Source of the DNA: JBCCFW01 sp039029535
GTDB lineage: Bacteria; Acidobacteriota; JBCCFW01
Direction: 5' to 3'
Assembly (NCBI GenBank): GCA_039029535.1
Contig: JBCCFW010000077.1
Span: forward strand, 1 to 33,506
DNA length: 33,506 nt
The notes under the pieces are model-generated. The model saw only the letters and a list, made by a program, of their open reading frames with translations, was not told where the DNA came from and made no database searches. The position numbers were made by a program, and so were the translations under genes. Below are positions 1-7,612 of this stretch, piece by piece; within the stretch, counting starts at the first letter, position 1, and each line of letters opens with the position of its first letter.

Positions 1-243
1 CACCGGGGTGGGGGACGCCACGACATCAGTGGGGCTCGTCGTCGGCACCGCTGGCGTCGGGCTCGACGGCTCGGCGCTCCCGGCCGAGCTCGGTCCCGTC
101 GTGGGCGCGGGCGGGCTCGGTGGCGGTGGAGCGGAGACGGCCGAGTCGGAGGGCCGCTCCGTCGGCGTCCCGGCGCAGCCGGAGAGCGCACCGAGGAGAA
201 GGGCGAGCAGGGCGAGGGTGGGCTGGCCTGGGCGAGGTTCCAT
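1..243 (-). CDS. Truncated lipoprotein with Pro/Ser/Thr-rich linker
   Basis: Reading leftward from an ATG at 243-241, the frame stays open for 81 codons to the window edge, so only the N-terminus is present. Residues 9-20 are a hydrophobic Leu/Ala-rich stretch ending in LSGC, a good lipobox with Cys23 as the predicted lipidated residue. The next ~55 residues are rich in Pro, Ser, Thr and Ala, as in a disordered linker between a lipid anchor and a folded domain. This suggests an envelope lipoprotein; its functional domain lies outside the window. It diverges from mutL with only 50 bp between the two starts, so the promoters must overlap. The lipobox is directly visible; everything about function is unknown. 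Confidence 0.6.
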   Translation of the reverse strand, partial: MEPRPGQPTLALLALLLGALSGCAGTPTERPSDSAVSAPPPPSPPAPTTGPSSAGSAEPSSPTPAVPTTSPTDVVASPTPV

Positions 244-293
244 CACGAGGGATCGTAACCAAGGTTCTGTCCTGCTCGTGCATGATGCGAGTC

Positions 294-2087
294 ATGTCGC
301 GCATCCGGGTCCTCCCCGAGGCTCTCGCGAGCCGCATCGCCGCCGGCGAGGTCATCGAGCGTCCGGCGTCGGTGGTGAAGGAGCTGGTCGAGAACGCCCT
401 CGACGCCGAGGCCACGCGCATCGAGGTCGAGCTCGCCGAAGGGGGACGCGCGCGCATCCTGGTCCGGGACGACGGCCGGGGGATGGACCGTGACGACGCC
501 GTCCTCGCCTTCGACCAGCACGCGACCTCCAAGCTCTCGAGCTTCGACGAGCTCAGCGACCTGCCCACCCACGGCTTCCGCGGTGAGGCCCTGGCGGCGA
601 TCGGCTCGTGCTCGGAGGTCGTCATGACCACGGCCACCTCGGACGGGGAAGGCACGCGGGTGCAGCACGTCTTCGGCACGCTGCGCAGCGTCGAGGCGGT
701 GGGTGCACCGCGGGGCACGTCGCTGGAGGTCACCCGGCTCTTCGCCGAGCTACCCGCCCGACGCAAGTTCCTCCGACGCGCCAGCACCGAGCAGTCGCAC
801 TGCCAGCGTGTCATCGAGCACCTCGCCCTCGCCCGACCCGAGATCGGCTTCCGGCTCACCGGGGCGCGCGGTCGGCTCGTCGACCTCCCGGCGGTGGCCG
901 ATCTCGGTGGCCGCGTGCGACAGCTCCTCGGCTCGACCTTCGTCGACGAGGCCCATCACGTGACCGGCCGTCAGGGCGAGCTGGAGATCGAGGCCTGGCT
1001 GCTGCCGGCGGGAGAGGGTCTCGGCCGCCTGGGCCCGGCAGTGCTGCTGGTCAACGGTCGGGTCGTGCAGGACCGGCTGCTCACTCATGCCCTCCGCGAG
1101 GCCTCGGGCTCGCTGTTTGGACGCGACGAGATGCCGACCGGGCTCCTCCGGCTCACGCTGCCGGGCGACGAGGTCGACATCAACGTCCACCCCGCCAAGC
1201 GCGAGCTGCGCTTCACCCGCCCGTCCCAGGTCCACGACGCCGTCCGCGACCTCTGCTGCGGTGGCGAGACCGACGTCTCCCGGGACGGTCCCCGGCTCCC
1301 GGACTTCGATGCCTTGCCCGCGGCGAGCTCCACCGCCCCCGCCGTCGCCGAGGAGGGGCCGTCGGACCTGGTCGGCCCCGAGCTGCCCACGCCCGCGCCG
1401 ATCCAGACACGGATGGACGCGCCCCCGAGCTCGGACGAGGCCGCACCGCCGCCCGGGCCCCGTCCTTGGGATCACGACCGACGCAGCGGGACGCTCCCCG
1501 GGACCGAGGCCGCGACCGTCACGCTCCTGGGTCAGCTCCGCGACGGCACCGTCGCCGCCGAAGACGAACGCGGCCTCCTCCTCGTCGAGCCGCGCGCAGC
1601 GCATGCGGAGCTCCTCGTGCGTCGCTGGCGACGCGAGTGCGCCGCAGGGCAAGTGGGCAGCCAGGCCCTGCTGGAGGGCCAGCGCGTGGGCGTCCCGCCC
1701 CGGCTGCGCCCGCGGCTCGAGCAGCACCGGGAGGCCCTCGACCGGCTCGGCCTGAGCGTGGACGACTTCGGCCCCGAGGCCGTGCTCGTGCGCTCGGTGC
1801 CCGCCGGGCTCGGGGCAGCCGACGCCGAGGAGCTGCTCCTGGCGGCGCTGACCTGCGAGGGGAGAGACGAGAGCGAGGACGGCGGCTTCCCCGAGCTGCT
1901 CGCGCGTCGTCTCGCCGCCCGCGGCGCCGGTCGCCCTGGCGCTCGATTGAGTCTCCAGCGTCAACGTTTCCTCGTGGAGAGCTTGCTCGACGAGGACGAG
2001 GATCCCCCGCGTCGCTGCCTGTTCCGGATCGGCCACGACGAGCTGGCGCGCCGCTTCGGCGCCGGCGCGCGACGGGAGCGGTCGTGA
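294..2087 (+). CDS. mutL: DNA mismatch repair protein MutL
   Basis: MutL is the GHKL-ATPase matchmaker that couples MutS mismatch recognition to strand removal. The N-terminal ATPase motifs are all visible: AAGEVIERPASVVKELVENALDA (residues 16-38, with catalytic Glu30 and Mg-binding Asn34), DDGRGM (59-64) and GFRGEAL (94-100). NVHPAKRELRF marks the end of the transducer domain. I chose the ATG at 294 because the conserved family N-terminus follows at once; in-frame ATGs at 282 and 285 are possible. The product is 597 residues, a normal length. A Pro-rich linker precedes a C-terminal dimerisation domain in which the usual endonuclease motif DQHA is replaced by EPRA (432-435), and the ACHxA and CPHGRP motifs are not recognisable. 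The gene overlaps ispE by four bases (GTGA). Confidence 0.95.
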   Translation: MSRIRVLPEALASRIAAGEVIERPASVVKELVENALDAEATRIEVELAEGGRARILVRDDGRGMDRDDAVLAFDQHATSKLSSFDELSDLPTHGFRGEALAAIGSCSEVVMTTATSDGEGTRVQHVFGTLRSVEAVGAPRGTSLEVTRLFAELPARRKFLRRASTEQSHCQRVIEHLALARPEIGFRLTGARGRLVDLPAVADLGGRVRQLLGSTFVDEAHHVTGRQGELEIEAWLLPAGEGLGRLGPAVLLVNGRVVQDRLLTHALREASGSLFGRDEMPTGLLRLTLPGDEVDINVHPAKRELRFTRPSQVHDAVRDLCCGGETDVSRDGPRLPDFDALPAASSTAPAVAEEGPSDLVGPELPTPAPIQTRMDAPPSSDEAAPPPGPRPWDHDRRSGTLPGTEAATVTLLGQLRDGTVAAEDERGLLLVEPRAAHAELLVRRWRRECAAGQVGSQALLEGQRVGVPPRLRPRLEQHREALDRLGLSVDDFGPEAVLVRSVPAGLGAADAEELLLAALTCEGRDESEDGGFPELLARRLAARGAGRPGARLSLQRQRFLVESLLDEDEDPPRRCLFRIGHDELARRFGAGARRERS

Positions 2088-2983
2088 AGAGCCTCGGCGT
2101 CCGCTGCTTCGCCAAGATCAACCGTCGCCTGCTCGTCCGCGATCGACGACCCGACGGCTTCCACGAGCTCCTGCTCGACTTCCAGACCATCGCGCTCCAC
2201 GACCGTCTCCACGTCGCGCCGGGCGAGGGCTTCGAGCTGGAGCTGTCGGGCCCGCAATCCGAGGGGCTCTCCCAAGAACAGAACTCAGTCCTGGCTGCCG
2301 CCCGACTCTTGCAGGACGAGTTGGGTCGAGCGGTCCTCCCCGGAGCCCGCTTTCGACTCGAGAAGCACGTGCCCTCGGCCGCCGGGCTCGGGGGAGGCTC
2401 CTCCGATGCGACCGGAGCCTTGCTCGGTTTGTTGGAAGCCACCGGAGCACGGCTCCCGGCGGAGCGTGTTCACGCCCTGGCGGCCGAGCTGGGCTCGGAC
2501 ATGGCCTTCTTCCTCGAAGGAGGGCGTCGTCAGGGCACCGGTCGAGGGGAGCTTCTCGAGCCGCTTCCCGAGGAGCCGAGCCGCCATCTCCTGCTCGTCT
2601 TGCCACCCCGTCGACTCTCCACCGCGGAGGTCTTCGGGACCCACGCCGAGCTGGTGGAGGGGGGGGCGTTGACCCTAAGGGCAAGCCACGACTACTTTTT
2701 TCCTGAAGGGGACTGGACAGCACGGACCGAGGACAGACCTTGGAACGACCTCTGGCCGGCCGCCCTCAAGCTCGCTCCCGAGCTGGCCGAACTGGATCGG
2801 GTGCTGCGACTCGCCTGGCCTCACGCAGACGTGGGGCTGAGCGGAAGCGGACCCAGCCTCTTCGCTCTCGGGGCCATCGGGCCTGAGAGGCCGTCGACCC
2901 GAACGTCGGACCTGACGTGGCTGGCTACCCGAACGGTGACGGAGACCGAGTGCCTAGCGCGCCGCTTCTTCACCGTCGAGTGA
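2084..2983 (+). CDS. ispE: 4-diphosphocytidyl-2-C-methyl-D-erythritol kinase
   Basis: IspE phosphorylates CDP-methylerythritol at the 2-hydroxyl in the non-mevalonate (MEP) isoprenoid pathway, using ATP in the cytosol. It is a 299-residue GHMP kinase of typical length. Visible motifs are AKIN at residues 10-13, the glycine-rich ATP loop PSAAGLGGGSSDA at 97-109, SDMAFF with Asp139 as the probable catalytic acid, and the C-terminal GHMP motif SGSGPS at 253-258. The start is a GTG at 2084 that overlaps the mutL stop (GTGA), which implies translational coupling with mutL; the reading frame remains open upstream inside mutL but matches IspE only from this GTG. An 82-bp gap separates it from spoVG. 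Confidence 0.95.
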   Translation: MKSLGVRCFAKINRRLLVRDRRPDGFHELLLDFQTIALHDRLHVAPGEGFELELSGPQSEGLSQEQNSVLAAARLLQDELGRAVLPGARFRLEKHVPSAAGLGGGSSDATGALLGLLEATGARLPAERVHALAAELGSDMAFFLEGGRRQGTGRGELLEPLPEEPSRHLLLVLPPRRLSTAEVFGTHAELVEGGALTLRASHDYFFPEGDWTARTEDRPWNDLWPAALKLAPELAELDRVLRLAWPHADVGLSGSGPSLFALGAIGPERPSTRTSDLTWLATRTVTETECLARRFFTVE

Positions 2984-3065
2984 GCCACCGCGGGGTTCTC
3001 GGCTCGATGGTGAGGTAGTCGGGGACGCGAGAACGACGGGTGCTCACGGAGTCGGGAGGCAGGAC

Positions 3066-3425
3066 ATGAAAATCACCGAGGTTCGGGTCTTCCCAGTCGA
3101 CGAAGACAAGCTCAAGGCCTTCGTTTCAATCGTGATCGACGACGTCTTCGTCGTCTCGGACATCAAGGTCATCCAGGGCCGCAACGGACGCTTCCTGTCG
3201 ATGCCCAGCACGCGTCGTCGCAACGGCACGTTCCGCGACATCGCGCACCCTCTCGATCAAGAGACCCGCGCTCGGATCGAGGAGCAGGTCTTTGCCCGCT
3301 ACGACGAGGTCGCCGCCACCGAGCGTCGGGCCCTCGACCGCGAGCAGGCGGCCCGAGCCCAGGCCCCGGCGACCGCCGCGGCGCTGCGCCCTGACGCCGC
3401 CGTGGCCATGGACCGGATGGCCTGA
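3066..3425 (+). CDS. spoVG: SpoVG-family nucleic-acid-binding regulator
   Basis: The 119-residue protein starts MKITEVRVFPVDEDKLKAFV and continues with DIKVIQGRNGRFLSMPS, which is the SpoVG core (about residues 1-85). SpoVG proteins are small DNA/RNA-binding regulators, first described in Bacillus sporulation but widespread in non-sporulating bacteria. The C-terminal ~35 residues are Ala/Arg-rich and look like an unstructured tail beyond the family core. The ATG is preceded by a GGGAGGCAGG ribosome-binding site. Its place after ispE and before tRNA-Gln is a neighbourhood seen in several phyla. A perfect 9-bp hairpin lies 42 bp after the stop. Nothing here implies that this organism sporulates. 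Confidence 0.93.
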   Translation: MKITEVRVFPVDEDKLKAFVSIVIDDVFVVSDIKVIQGRNGRFLSMPSTRRRNGTFRDIAHPLDQETRARIEEQVFARYDEVAATERRALDREQAARAQAPATAAALRPDAAVAMDRMA

Positions 3426-3467
3426 CCCAGAGCCCTCCGGCGCCCCCCTGGTGACCGCTCGCTCGTG

Positions 3468-3489
3468 CCCGGACGAGACTTCGTCCGGG
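3468..3489 (+). terminator. Hairpin after spoVG
   Basis: CCCGGACGA (3468-3476), loop GACT, TCGTCCGGG (3481-3489) form a perfect 9-bp stem 42 bp downstream of the spoVG stop and 35 bp before the tRNA. No T-run follows, so this is a terminator or transcript-stabilising hairpin only by position and shape. Confidence 0.5.
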
Positions 3490-3523
3490 ACGCCTCGGTC
3501 ATGTCATGATCGCGGGTCCCCGC

Positions 3524-3598
3524 TGGGGCGTCGCCAAGTGGTAAGGCACCGGGTTTTGGTCCCGGCATTCGGGGGTTCGAGTCCCTCCGCCCCAGCCA
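3524..3598 (+). tRNA. tRNA-Gln (anticodon UUG)
   Basis: The full cloverleaf can be folded by eye. The acceptor stem is TGGGGCG (3524-3530) with CGCCCCA (3588-3594). The D stem is GCC/GGC (3533-3535 with 3545-3547). The anticodon stem is CCGGG/CCCGG (3549-3553 with 3561-3565) around loop TTTTGGT, giving anticodon TTG at 3556-3558. The T arm is GGGGG-TTCGAGT-CCCTC (3571-3587) with one G-U pair. The discriminator is G3595 and CCA is encoded at 3596-3598. The acceptor begins with a U-A pair, as is typical of glutamine tRNAs. A CATGAT box at 3505-3510 sits at a suitable distance for a -10 element, so the tRNA may have its own promoter. Confidence 0.97.
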
Positions 3599-3605
3599 AG
3601 AGGAT

Positions 3606-3627
3606 CCATCGGGAGACCACCCGATGG
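3606..3627 (+). terminator. Hairpin after tRNA-Gln
   Basis: CCATCGGG (3606-3613), loop AGACCA, CCCGATGG (3620-3627) make a perfect 8-bp stem beginning 8 bases after the encoded CCA. It is probably the end of the tRNA transcript. No T-run follows. The rest of the gap to 3816 contains a weaker hairpin at 3698-3713 and no gene that I can see. Confidence 0.5.
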
Positions 3628-3816
3628 CGCCAGGAGGGGGGAGCCATCGGCCGGCACGCGAGGGGCGCGTTCCGAGCCGTCCCGCCTTCCGTCGACTGGA
3701 CCGGACGCGGTCCGGGAGGAACCCCGAGAAACGCCGAGTTCGGCCCGTTTCGGACCGGCCTCGATGAGGCATGATCGGGGTGGCCGCGCCGCCGCGGCAG
3801 GAGACGAGTAGCAGCG

Positions 3817-4581
3817 ATGTCGAAGGCCTCCAAGCTCATCACGAAGCTTCAGCCCAAGGAGGTGATCTACACGGAGGGTGAGTCCGGCCAAGAGATGTAC
3901 GTCATCCAGGCCGGCAAGGTGCAGCTGACTCGCAAGACCGGCAACGAGGTCTCCGACGTCGGCACCCTCGGCAAGGGCGACTTCTTCGGCGAGATGACGC
4001 TGCTCGAGGGTCACCCGCGGACCGAGACGGCGACGGCCGTCGACGACGCCGAGGTGCTGCGGGTCAACGGACTGGTCTTCAACAAGATGGTGACCAGCAA
4101 CGGCGAGATCGCGGTGCGGATGATCCGCAAGATCTCCGCCCGCCTGAAGGACGCCAACGACCGCATCGCGACCCTCCTCACCGAGAGCAGCTACTCGAAG
4201 TCCGGCGACGTCCCGCTCCAGCCGGCCGCCGCTCCACCGCCCTCCGCGCCCGCCATCCCGACCGCCAAGCTCATCGTCAAGAAGTCGCGGCGGCCGTACC
4301 CGATCCGCACCGCCCTGACGCTCATCGGTCGTCACGACCCGGTGACCGGCGTCCACCCCGAGATCGATCTCTCCAGCGAGGAGATGGGCAAGTCCGTGTC
4401 GCGGCGTCACGCCAAGATCCAGTTCCGCGACGGCCACTTCTACCTCTGCGAAGAGATCGGCACCCTCAACAACACCACGGTCAACGGCTCGAAGCTGGAG
4501 ACCGGGGTCGACACGCCCCTCCTCGAAGGAGACGAGATCTGCCTGGGAGCCGTGAAGCTGATCTTCACCCTCCAAGCCTGA
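3817..4581 (+). CDS. Cyclic-nucleotide-binding domain / FHA domain fusion
   Basis: This 254-residue cytosolic protein joins two sensory modules. Residues ~1-115 are a CRP-type cyclic-nucleotide-binding beta barrel (YVIQAGKVQL, then FFGEMTLLEGHPRTETAT, which matches the phosphate-binding cassette region only loosely). A Pro/Ala linker (~135-150) leads to an FHA domain (~155-254) with the GR, SVSRRHAKI and NNTTVNG signatures that form the phosphothreonine pocket. There is no DNA-binding helix-turn-helix, so it is not a CRP-like transcription factor. It probably relays a nucleotide signal and binds a Ser/Thr-phosphorylated partner. AGGAG lies 13 bases before the ATG, a long spacing. A diguanylate cyclase gene begins 34 bp downstream, so the two are likely co-transcribed. 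Ligand and partner are unknown. Confidence 0.88.
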   Translation: MSKASKLITKLQPKEVIYTEGESGQEMYVIQAGKVQLTRKTGNEVSDVGTLGKGDFFGEMTLLEGHPRTETATAVDDAEVLRVNGLVFNKMVTSNGEIAVRMIRKISARLKDANDRIATLLTESSYSKSGDVPLQPAAAPPPSAPAIPTAKLIVKKSRRPYPIRTALTLIGRHDPVTGVHPEIDLSSEEMGKSVSRRHAKIQFRDGHFYLCEEIGTLNNTTVNGSKLETGVDTPLLEGDEICLGAVKLIFTLQA

Positions 4582-4615
4582 GGCAAGCCCTCGGGCGTCG
4601 GCGTGGTGACGGCCG

Positions 4616-5995
4616 ATGACCTCCTCGCGAGAGCAGGAGGCCCTCGGCACCCTCCTCGACTCGGCCCGACGCCTGCGCGAGACCACCCGCGCCACCGACC
4701 TGGCTCACGCCTGTCTCACCGGCGCTCTCGCCCTCGTCGAAGCGCGCTCCGGAGCGCTGTTCCGCAGCCGTGACGGAAAGCTCGTTCCCTGGGTGAGCGA
4801 CGGCTCCCTCCCCGCGGCCAGCGAGGACTGGGCTCGTCGAGCGCTCCCGTCGTCGGAGCCCATCGAGCAGGGGCATGACGACGAGCACGGCCCCTGGCTG
4901 GCCGTCGCCCTGCCCACGGCCCCGCACGCCACGGTGCTCCTGCTCTGCGATCCGGCGCGGACGGACGAGCAAGCCCTCGCCGCACTCGGTCTTCACGCGG
5001 CGACCAGCGGTCGGATGCTCGAGCTCGCGGGACAGGCGGCCGAGCAGCTCGAGGAGCGCACGCGCCTGCAGGTCATCCTCGAGAGCTCGGCCGACGCCAT
5101 CGTCACCACCGACCGCACGGGCCGGATCACCTACTTCAGCCCGGGGGCAGCGGACCTCTTCGGACACGGACCCGAGGTCGTGATCGGCCATCCGGTCGCC
5201 GAGTTCTACGTGGGCGGCGAGGCGGCCGCCCGCAAGGTCCAGCTCCACCTCCAGGACTCGGACCGCGTGCGGAACCTCGAGATGTGGTTCAAGTCCTCGA
5301 AGGGTCGCGACATCCCGGCCAGCCTCACCGCCTCGCTGCTGCGTGACGCCGACGGCGAGGTCCTCGGGACCCTGGGGATCCTCAAGGACATCACGATCGA
5401 GAAGAAGCTGGAAAACCGTCTGTCCCAGACCATCGAGATGCTCCAGGACGCCAACGAGACCCTCGGTCGCCTGGCGGTGACCGACAGCCTCTCGGGTCTC
5501 AACAACCGTCGCTCCTTCCACCAGCGTCTCGACGACGAGCTGCGACGGGCCGAGCGCCATCGCCGACCGGTCTCGCTCCTCATGCTCGACATCGATCGCT
5601 TCAAGCGCTTCAACGACGACCACGGTCATCAGGTGGGGGACCGGGTCATCCAGGAGCTGGGCCGGACCGTGCTCGAGTCGATCCGCAAGATCGACCACGG
5701 CTGCCGCTACGGGGGGGAGGAGTTCACCATCATCCTCCCGGAGACCTCGCGTCAGAGCGCCCTGGTCGTGGCGCAGCGGCTCCGCGAGGGTTTTCGCTCC
5801 CGACACGCCTGGTCCGAGCTCTCGATGAGCCCGCCGACCCTCTCGATCGGCATCGCCGACACCAGCGAGGTGGCCGGCGAGAGCCCCGAGGAGGAGCCCG
5901 CCGGGGCCGACGCCGAGCTGATCCGGCGGGCCGATGAGGCCATGTACCGGGCCAAGCACCGGGGCGGGGACGAGATCGAGCTCAGCTCGGAGTAG
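4616..5995 (+). CDS. PAS-GGDEF diguanylate cyclase with GAF-like N-terminus
   Basis: This 459-residue protein should make cyclic di-GMP from two GTP. Residues ~10-140 resemble a GAF-type sensor but are not certain. Residues ~150-262 are a PAS domain (AIVTTDRTGRITYFSPGA). A short helix (262-285) then leads into the GGDEF domain, starting around LAVTDSLSGLNNRRSF. The active-site motif is GGEEF at 366-370, catalytically competent. The inhibitory I-site RKID (357-360) lies exactly five residues upstream, so product feedback is expected. The C-terminus has a ~15-residue acidic insertion before the final ADEAMYRAKHRGGD. No membrane segment is seen, so it is a cytosolic sensor enzyme. It sits in the same direction as the cNMP-FHA gene and is followed by a strong hairpin. 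Confidence 0.93.
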   Translation: MTSSREQEALGTLLDSARRLRETTRATDLAHACLTGALALVEARSGALFRSRDGKLVPWVSDGSLPAASEDWARRALPSSEPIEQGHDDEHGPWLAVALPTAPHATVLLLCDPARTDEQALAALGLHAATSGRMLELAGQAAEQLEERTRLQVILESSADAIVTTDRTGRITYFSPGAADLFGHGPEVVIGHPVAEFYVGGEAAARKVQLHLQDSDRVRNLEMWFKSSKGRDIPASLTASLLRDADGEVLGTLGILKDITIEKKLENRLSQTIEMLQDANETLGRLAVTDSLSGLNNRRSFHQRLDDELRRAERHRRPVSLLMLDIDRFKRFNDDHGHQVGDRVIQELGRTVLESIRKIDHGCRYGGEEFTIILPETSRQSALVVAQRLREGFRSRHAWSELSMSPPTLSIGIADTSEVAGESPEEEPAGADAELIRRADEAMYRAKHRGGDEIELSSE

Positions 5996-6010
5996 CCCGT
6001 CTCAGGACCG

Positions 6011-6046
6011 CCCCGGGAACGGAGGGCAGGTTCCGTTCGCCCGGGG
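6011..6046 (+). terminator. Strong hairpin after the GGDEF gene
   Basis: CCCCGGGAACGGA (6011-6023) pairs with TCCGTTCGCCCGGGG (6032-6046) with a two-base CG bulge and an eight-base loop, beginning 15 bp after the stop codon. It separates the signalling pair from the scpAB operon. No T-run follows. A TACAAT box at 6061-6066 lies just after it and could be the -10 of the next operon, but no convincing -35 is present. Confidence 0.6.
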
Positions 6047-6092
6047 GTGGACGGACCGCCTACAATGCCCTCCGAATTCCGGGAGAGCCTGC

Positions 6093-6770
6093 ATGACCGC
6101 CGCGCAGCTGAGCGTGGGACTGATCCAGTACGTGGCCTTGCTCCTGGCCCTGTGCGTCCACGAGTTCGCCCACGCGGCCTCGGCCTACTGGCTCGGCGAC
6201 GACACGGCGGCCCGGCAGGGCCGGCTCACGCTCTCACCCCTGGCACACGTGGATCCCATCGGCACCGTCCTGGTCCCCATCGCGGGCTTCCTCCTGGGGA
6301 GCTTCACGTCCTTCGGCTTCCTCTTCGGGTGGGCGAAGCCGGTGCCGTTTCAGGCCTCGAACTTCCGTCGCGGCTGGTTCGGACGCGGCCACGTCCTGGT
6401 CGCCGGTGCGGGGCCGGCCTCCAACGTCCTCCAGGGCTTCTTCTGGCTGATCGTGCTGGCCGTCTTGACGCGCATCGGCATCGACTGGCGCGACAGCTAC
6501 ATGCTCGAGCTGGGGCTGCGCTTCGTCATCTTCAGCATCGTCATCAATTTCGTGCTCGCCCTCTTCAACATGCTGCCCATCCCGCCCCTCGACGGGGGAG
6601 CGGTCGCTTCCTGGGGCCTGCCCCGTCACCTGGGCAACCGCTTCGACGAGATCGTCGGCCCGTACGGGACGTTCATCCTGCTCGGCCTCCTCGTCACCGG
6701 CCTGCTCGGCGTGCTGCTGCAGCCGGCGCACTGGGCCGCCGACTTCCTCATGTCCTTGGTGACACCGTGA
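6093..6770 (+). CDS. Site-2 protease family (M50) membrane metalloprotease
   Basis: This 225-residue polytopic membrane protein has the zinc-protease signature HEFAH at residues 23-27 inside the first transmembrane helix, and NMLPIPPLDGG at 159-169, in which Asp167 is the third zinc ligand. Four to five hydrophobic helices fill the rest. It belongs to the short, PDZ-less M50 group, whose substrates are mostly unknown. I chose the ATG at 6093 because GGGAG stands about 8 bases upstream and a membrane helix follows at once; the frame is open further upstream but overlaps the terminator. It is the first gene of an operon with scpA, scpB and a pseudouridine synthase and shares a GTGA overlap with scpA. 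Confidence 0.92.
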   Translation: MTAAQLSVGLIQYVALLLALCVHEFAHAASAYWLGDDTAARQGRLTLSPLAHVDPIGTVLVPIAGFLLGSFTSFGFLFGWAKPVPFQASNFRRGWFGRGHVLVAGAGPASNVLQGFFWLIVLAVLTRIGIDWRDSYMLELGLRFVIFSIVINFVLALFNMLPIPPLDGGAVASWGLPRHLGNRFDEIVGPYGTFILLGLLVTGLLGVLLQPAHWAADFLMSLVTP

Positions 6771-7612
6771 TCGCGATGCCGGTCCTCGAGGGCCGCGTCA
6801 AGCTCGACCTGTTCGAGGGGCCGCTCGACCTGCTGCTCTACGTCATCCGACGCAGCGAGATCGACATCCACGACATCCCCATCGCCAAGGTGACCGAGCA
6901 GTACCAGGGGCTGCTGGAGCGCGCCCGCGAGGACGACCTGCTCGACCTCGATTTCGCCGGCGACTACTTCCTGCTGGCGGCGACGCTCATCCAGATCAAG
7001 ACGCGGATGCTGCTGCCCCGCACCGACGAGCTCGACGGCGAGGCCGCCGACGACGACCCGCGTCGAGAGCTCGTCCAGCAACTCCTCGAGTACGAGCGCT
7101 TCAAGGAGGCGGCGATGCTGCTCCGCGAGCGCGCCGACGTCACCTCGGCCATGCACTCCCGCCCCGACGAGGTCGTGCGTGCTCAGTACGGTGGCGTGTC
7201 GCACCTCGAGGTCGACCTCCTCGCGCTGGCCCGCGCCTTCGGCAAGGTCATGGAGGAGAAGCGCGCCCGCACGCCCCACGTGCTCGAGGCCTCGCGCTTC
7301 ACGGTCGGCGATCGCATCCGCCACTTGCTCGGACGTCTCCGCGCGCTGGAGCGGGGGGAGACCCTGGACTTCACGGCGGCCTTCGAAGAGGGCACGGTGG
7401 AGGAGGCGGTCGTCACCTTCCTGGCCCTGCTCGAGCTGGTGAAGCGGGGCTTCCTCTGCTGTCAGCAGCCCGAGGACCAGGGCGAGATCCAGCTCACCCT
7501 CGCCGAAGGAGCCGAGGACCGCGAGGATCCGGGCGACCCGGGCACCGCCTTCGTCTCGGAGTTCGACCAGCCCCCGCGTCCCGACGGGGAAGAAGACACC
7601 GCACCGGAGTGA
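6767..7612 (+). CDS. scpA: Segregation and condensation protein A
   Basis: ScpA is the kleisin subunit of the Smc-ScpA-ScpB condensin, which bridges Smc heads and compacts and segregates the chromosome. The N-terminal signature FEGPLDLLLYVIRRSEIDIH begins at residue 16 and ITEQY-like helices follow. The C-terminal winged-helix region lies around 180-245 (TVEEAVVTFLALLELVKRGF). The length (281 residues from GTG 6767) is normal, with an acidic tail of about 35 residues. The GTG overlaps the protease stop codon as GTGA, the junction type used repeatedly here; the ATG at 6776 is the alternative start. It overlaps scpB in the same way, so the two subunits are probably made in a coupled ratio. Confidence 0.95.
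   Translation: MIAMPVLEGRVKLDLFEGPLDLLLYVIRRSEIDIHDIPIAKVTEQYQGLLERAREDDLLDLDFAGDYFLLAATLIQIKTRMLLPRTDELDGEAADDDPRRELVQQLLEYERFKEAAMLLRERADVTSAMHSRPDEVVRAQYGGVSHLEVDLLALARAFGKVMEEKRARTPHVLEASRFTVGDRIRHLLGRLRALERGETLDFTAAFEEGTVEEAVVTFLALLELVKRGFLCCQQPEDQGEIQLTLAEGAEDREDPGDPGTAFVSEFDQPPRPDGEEDTAPE

Noticed and set aside
2995..3034. GTTCTCG/CGAGAAC inverted repeat between ispE and spoVG as a terminator
   Set aside because: Only 7 bp around a 26-base loop; too weak to call.
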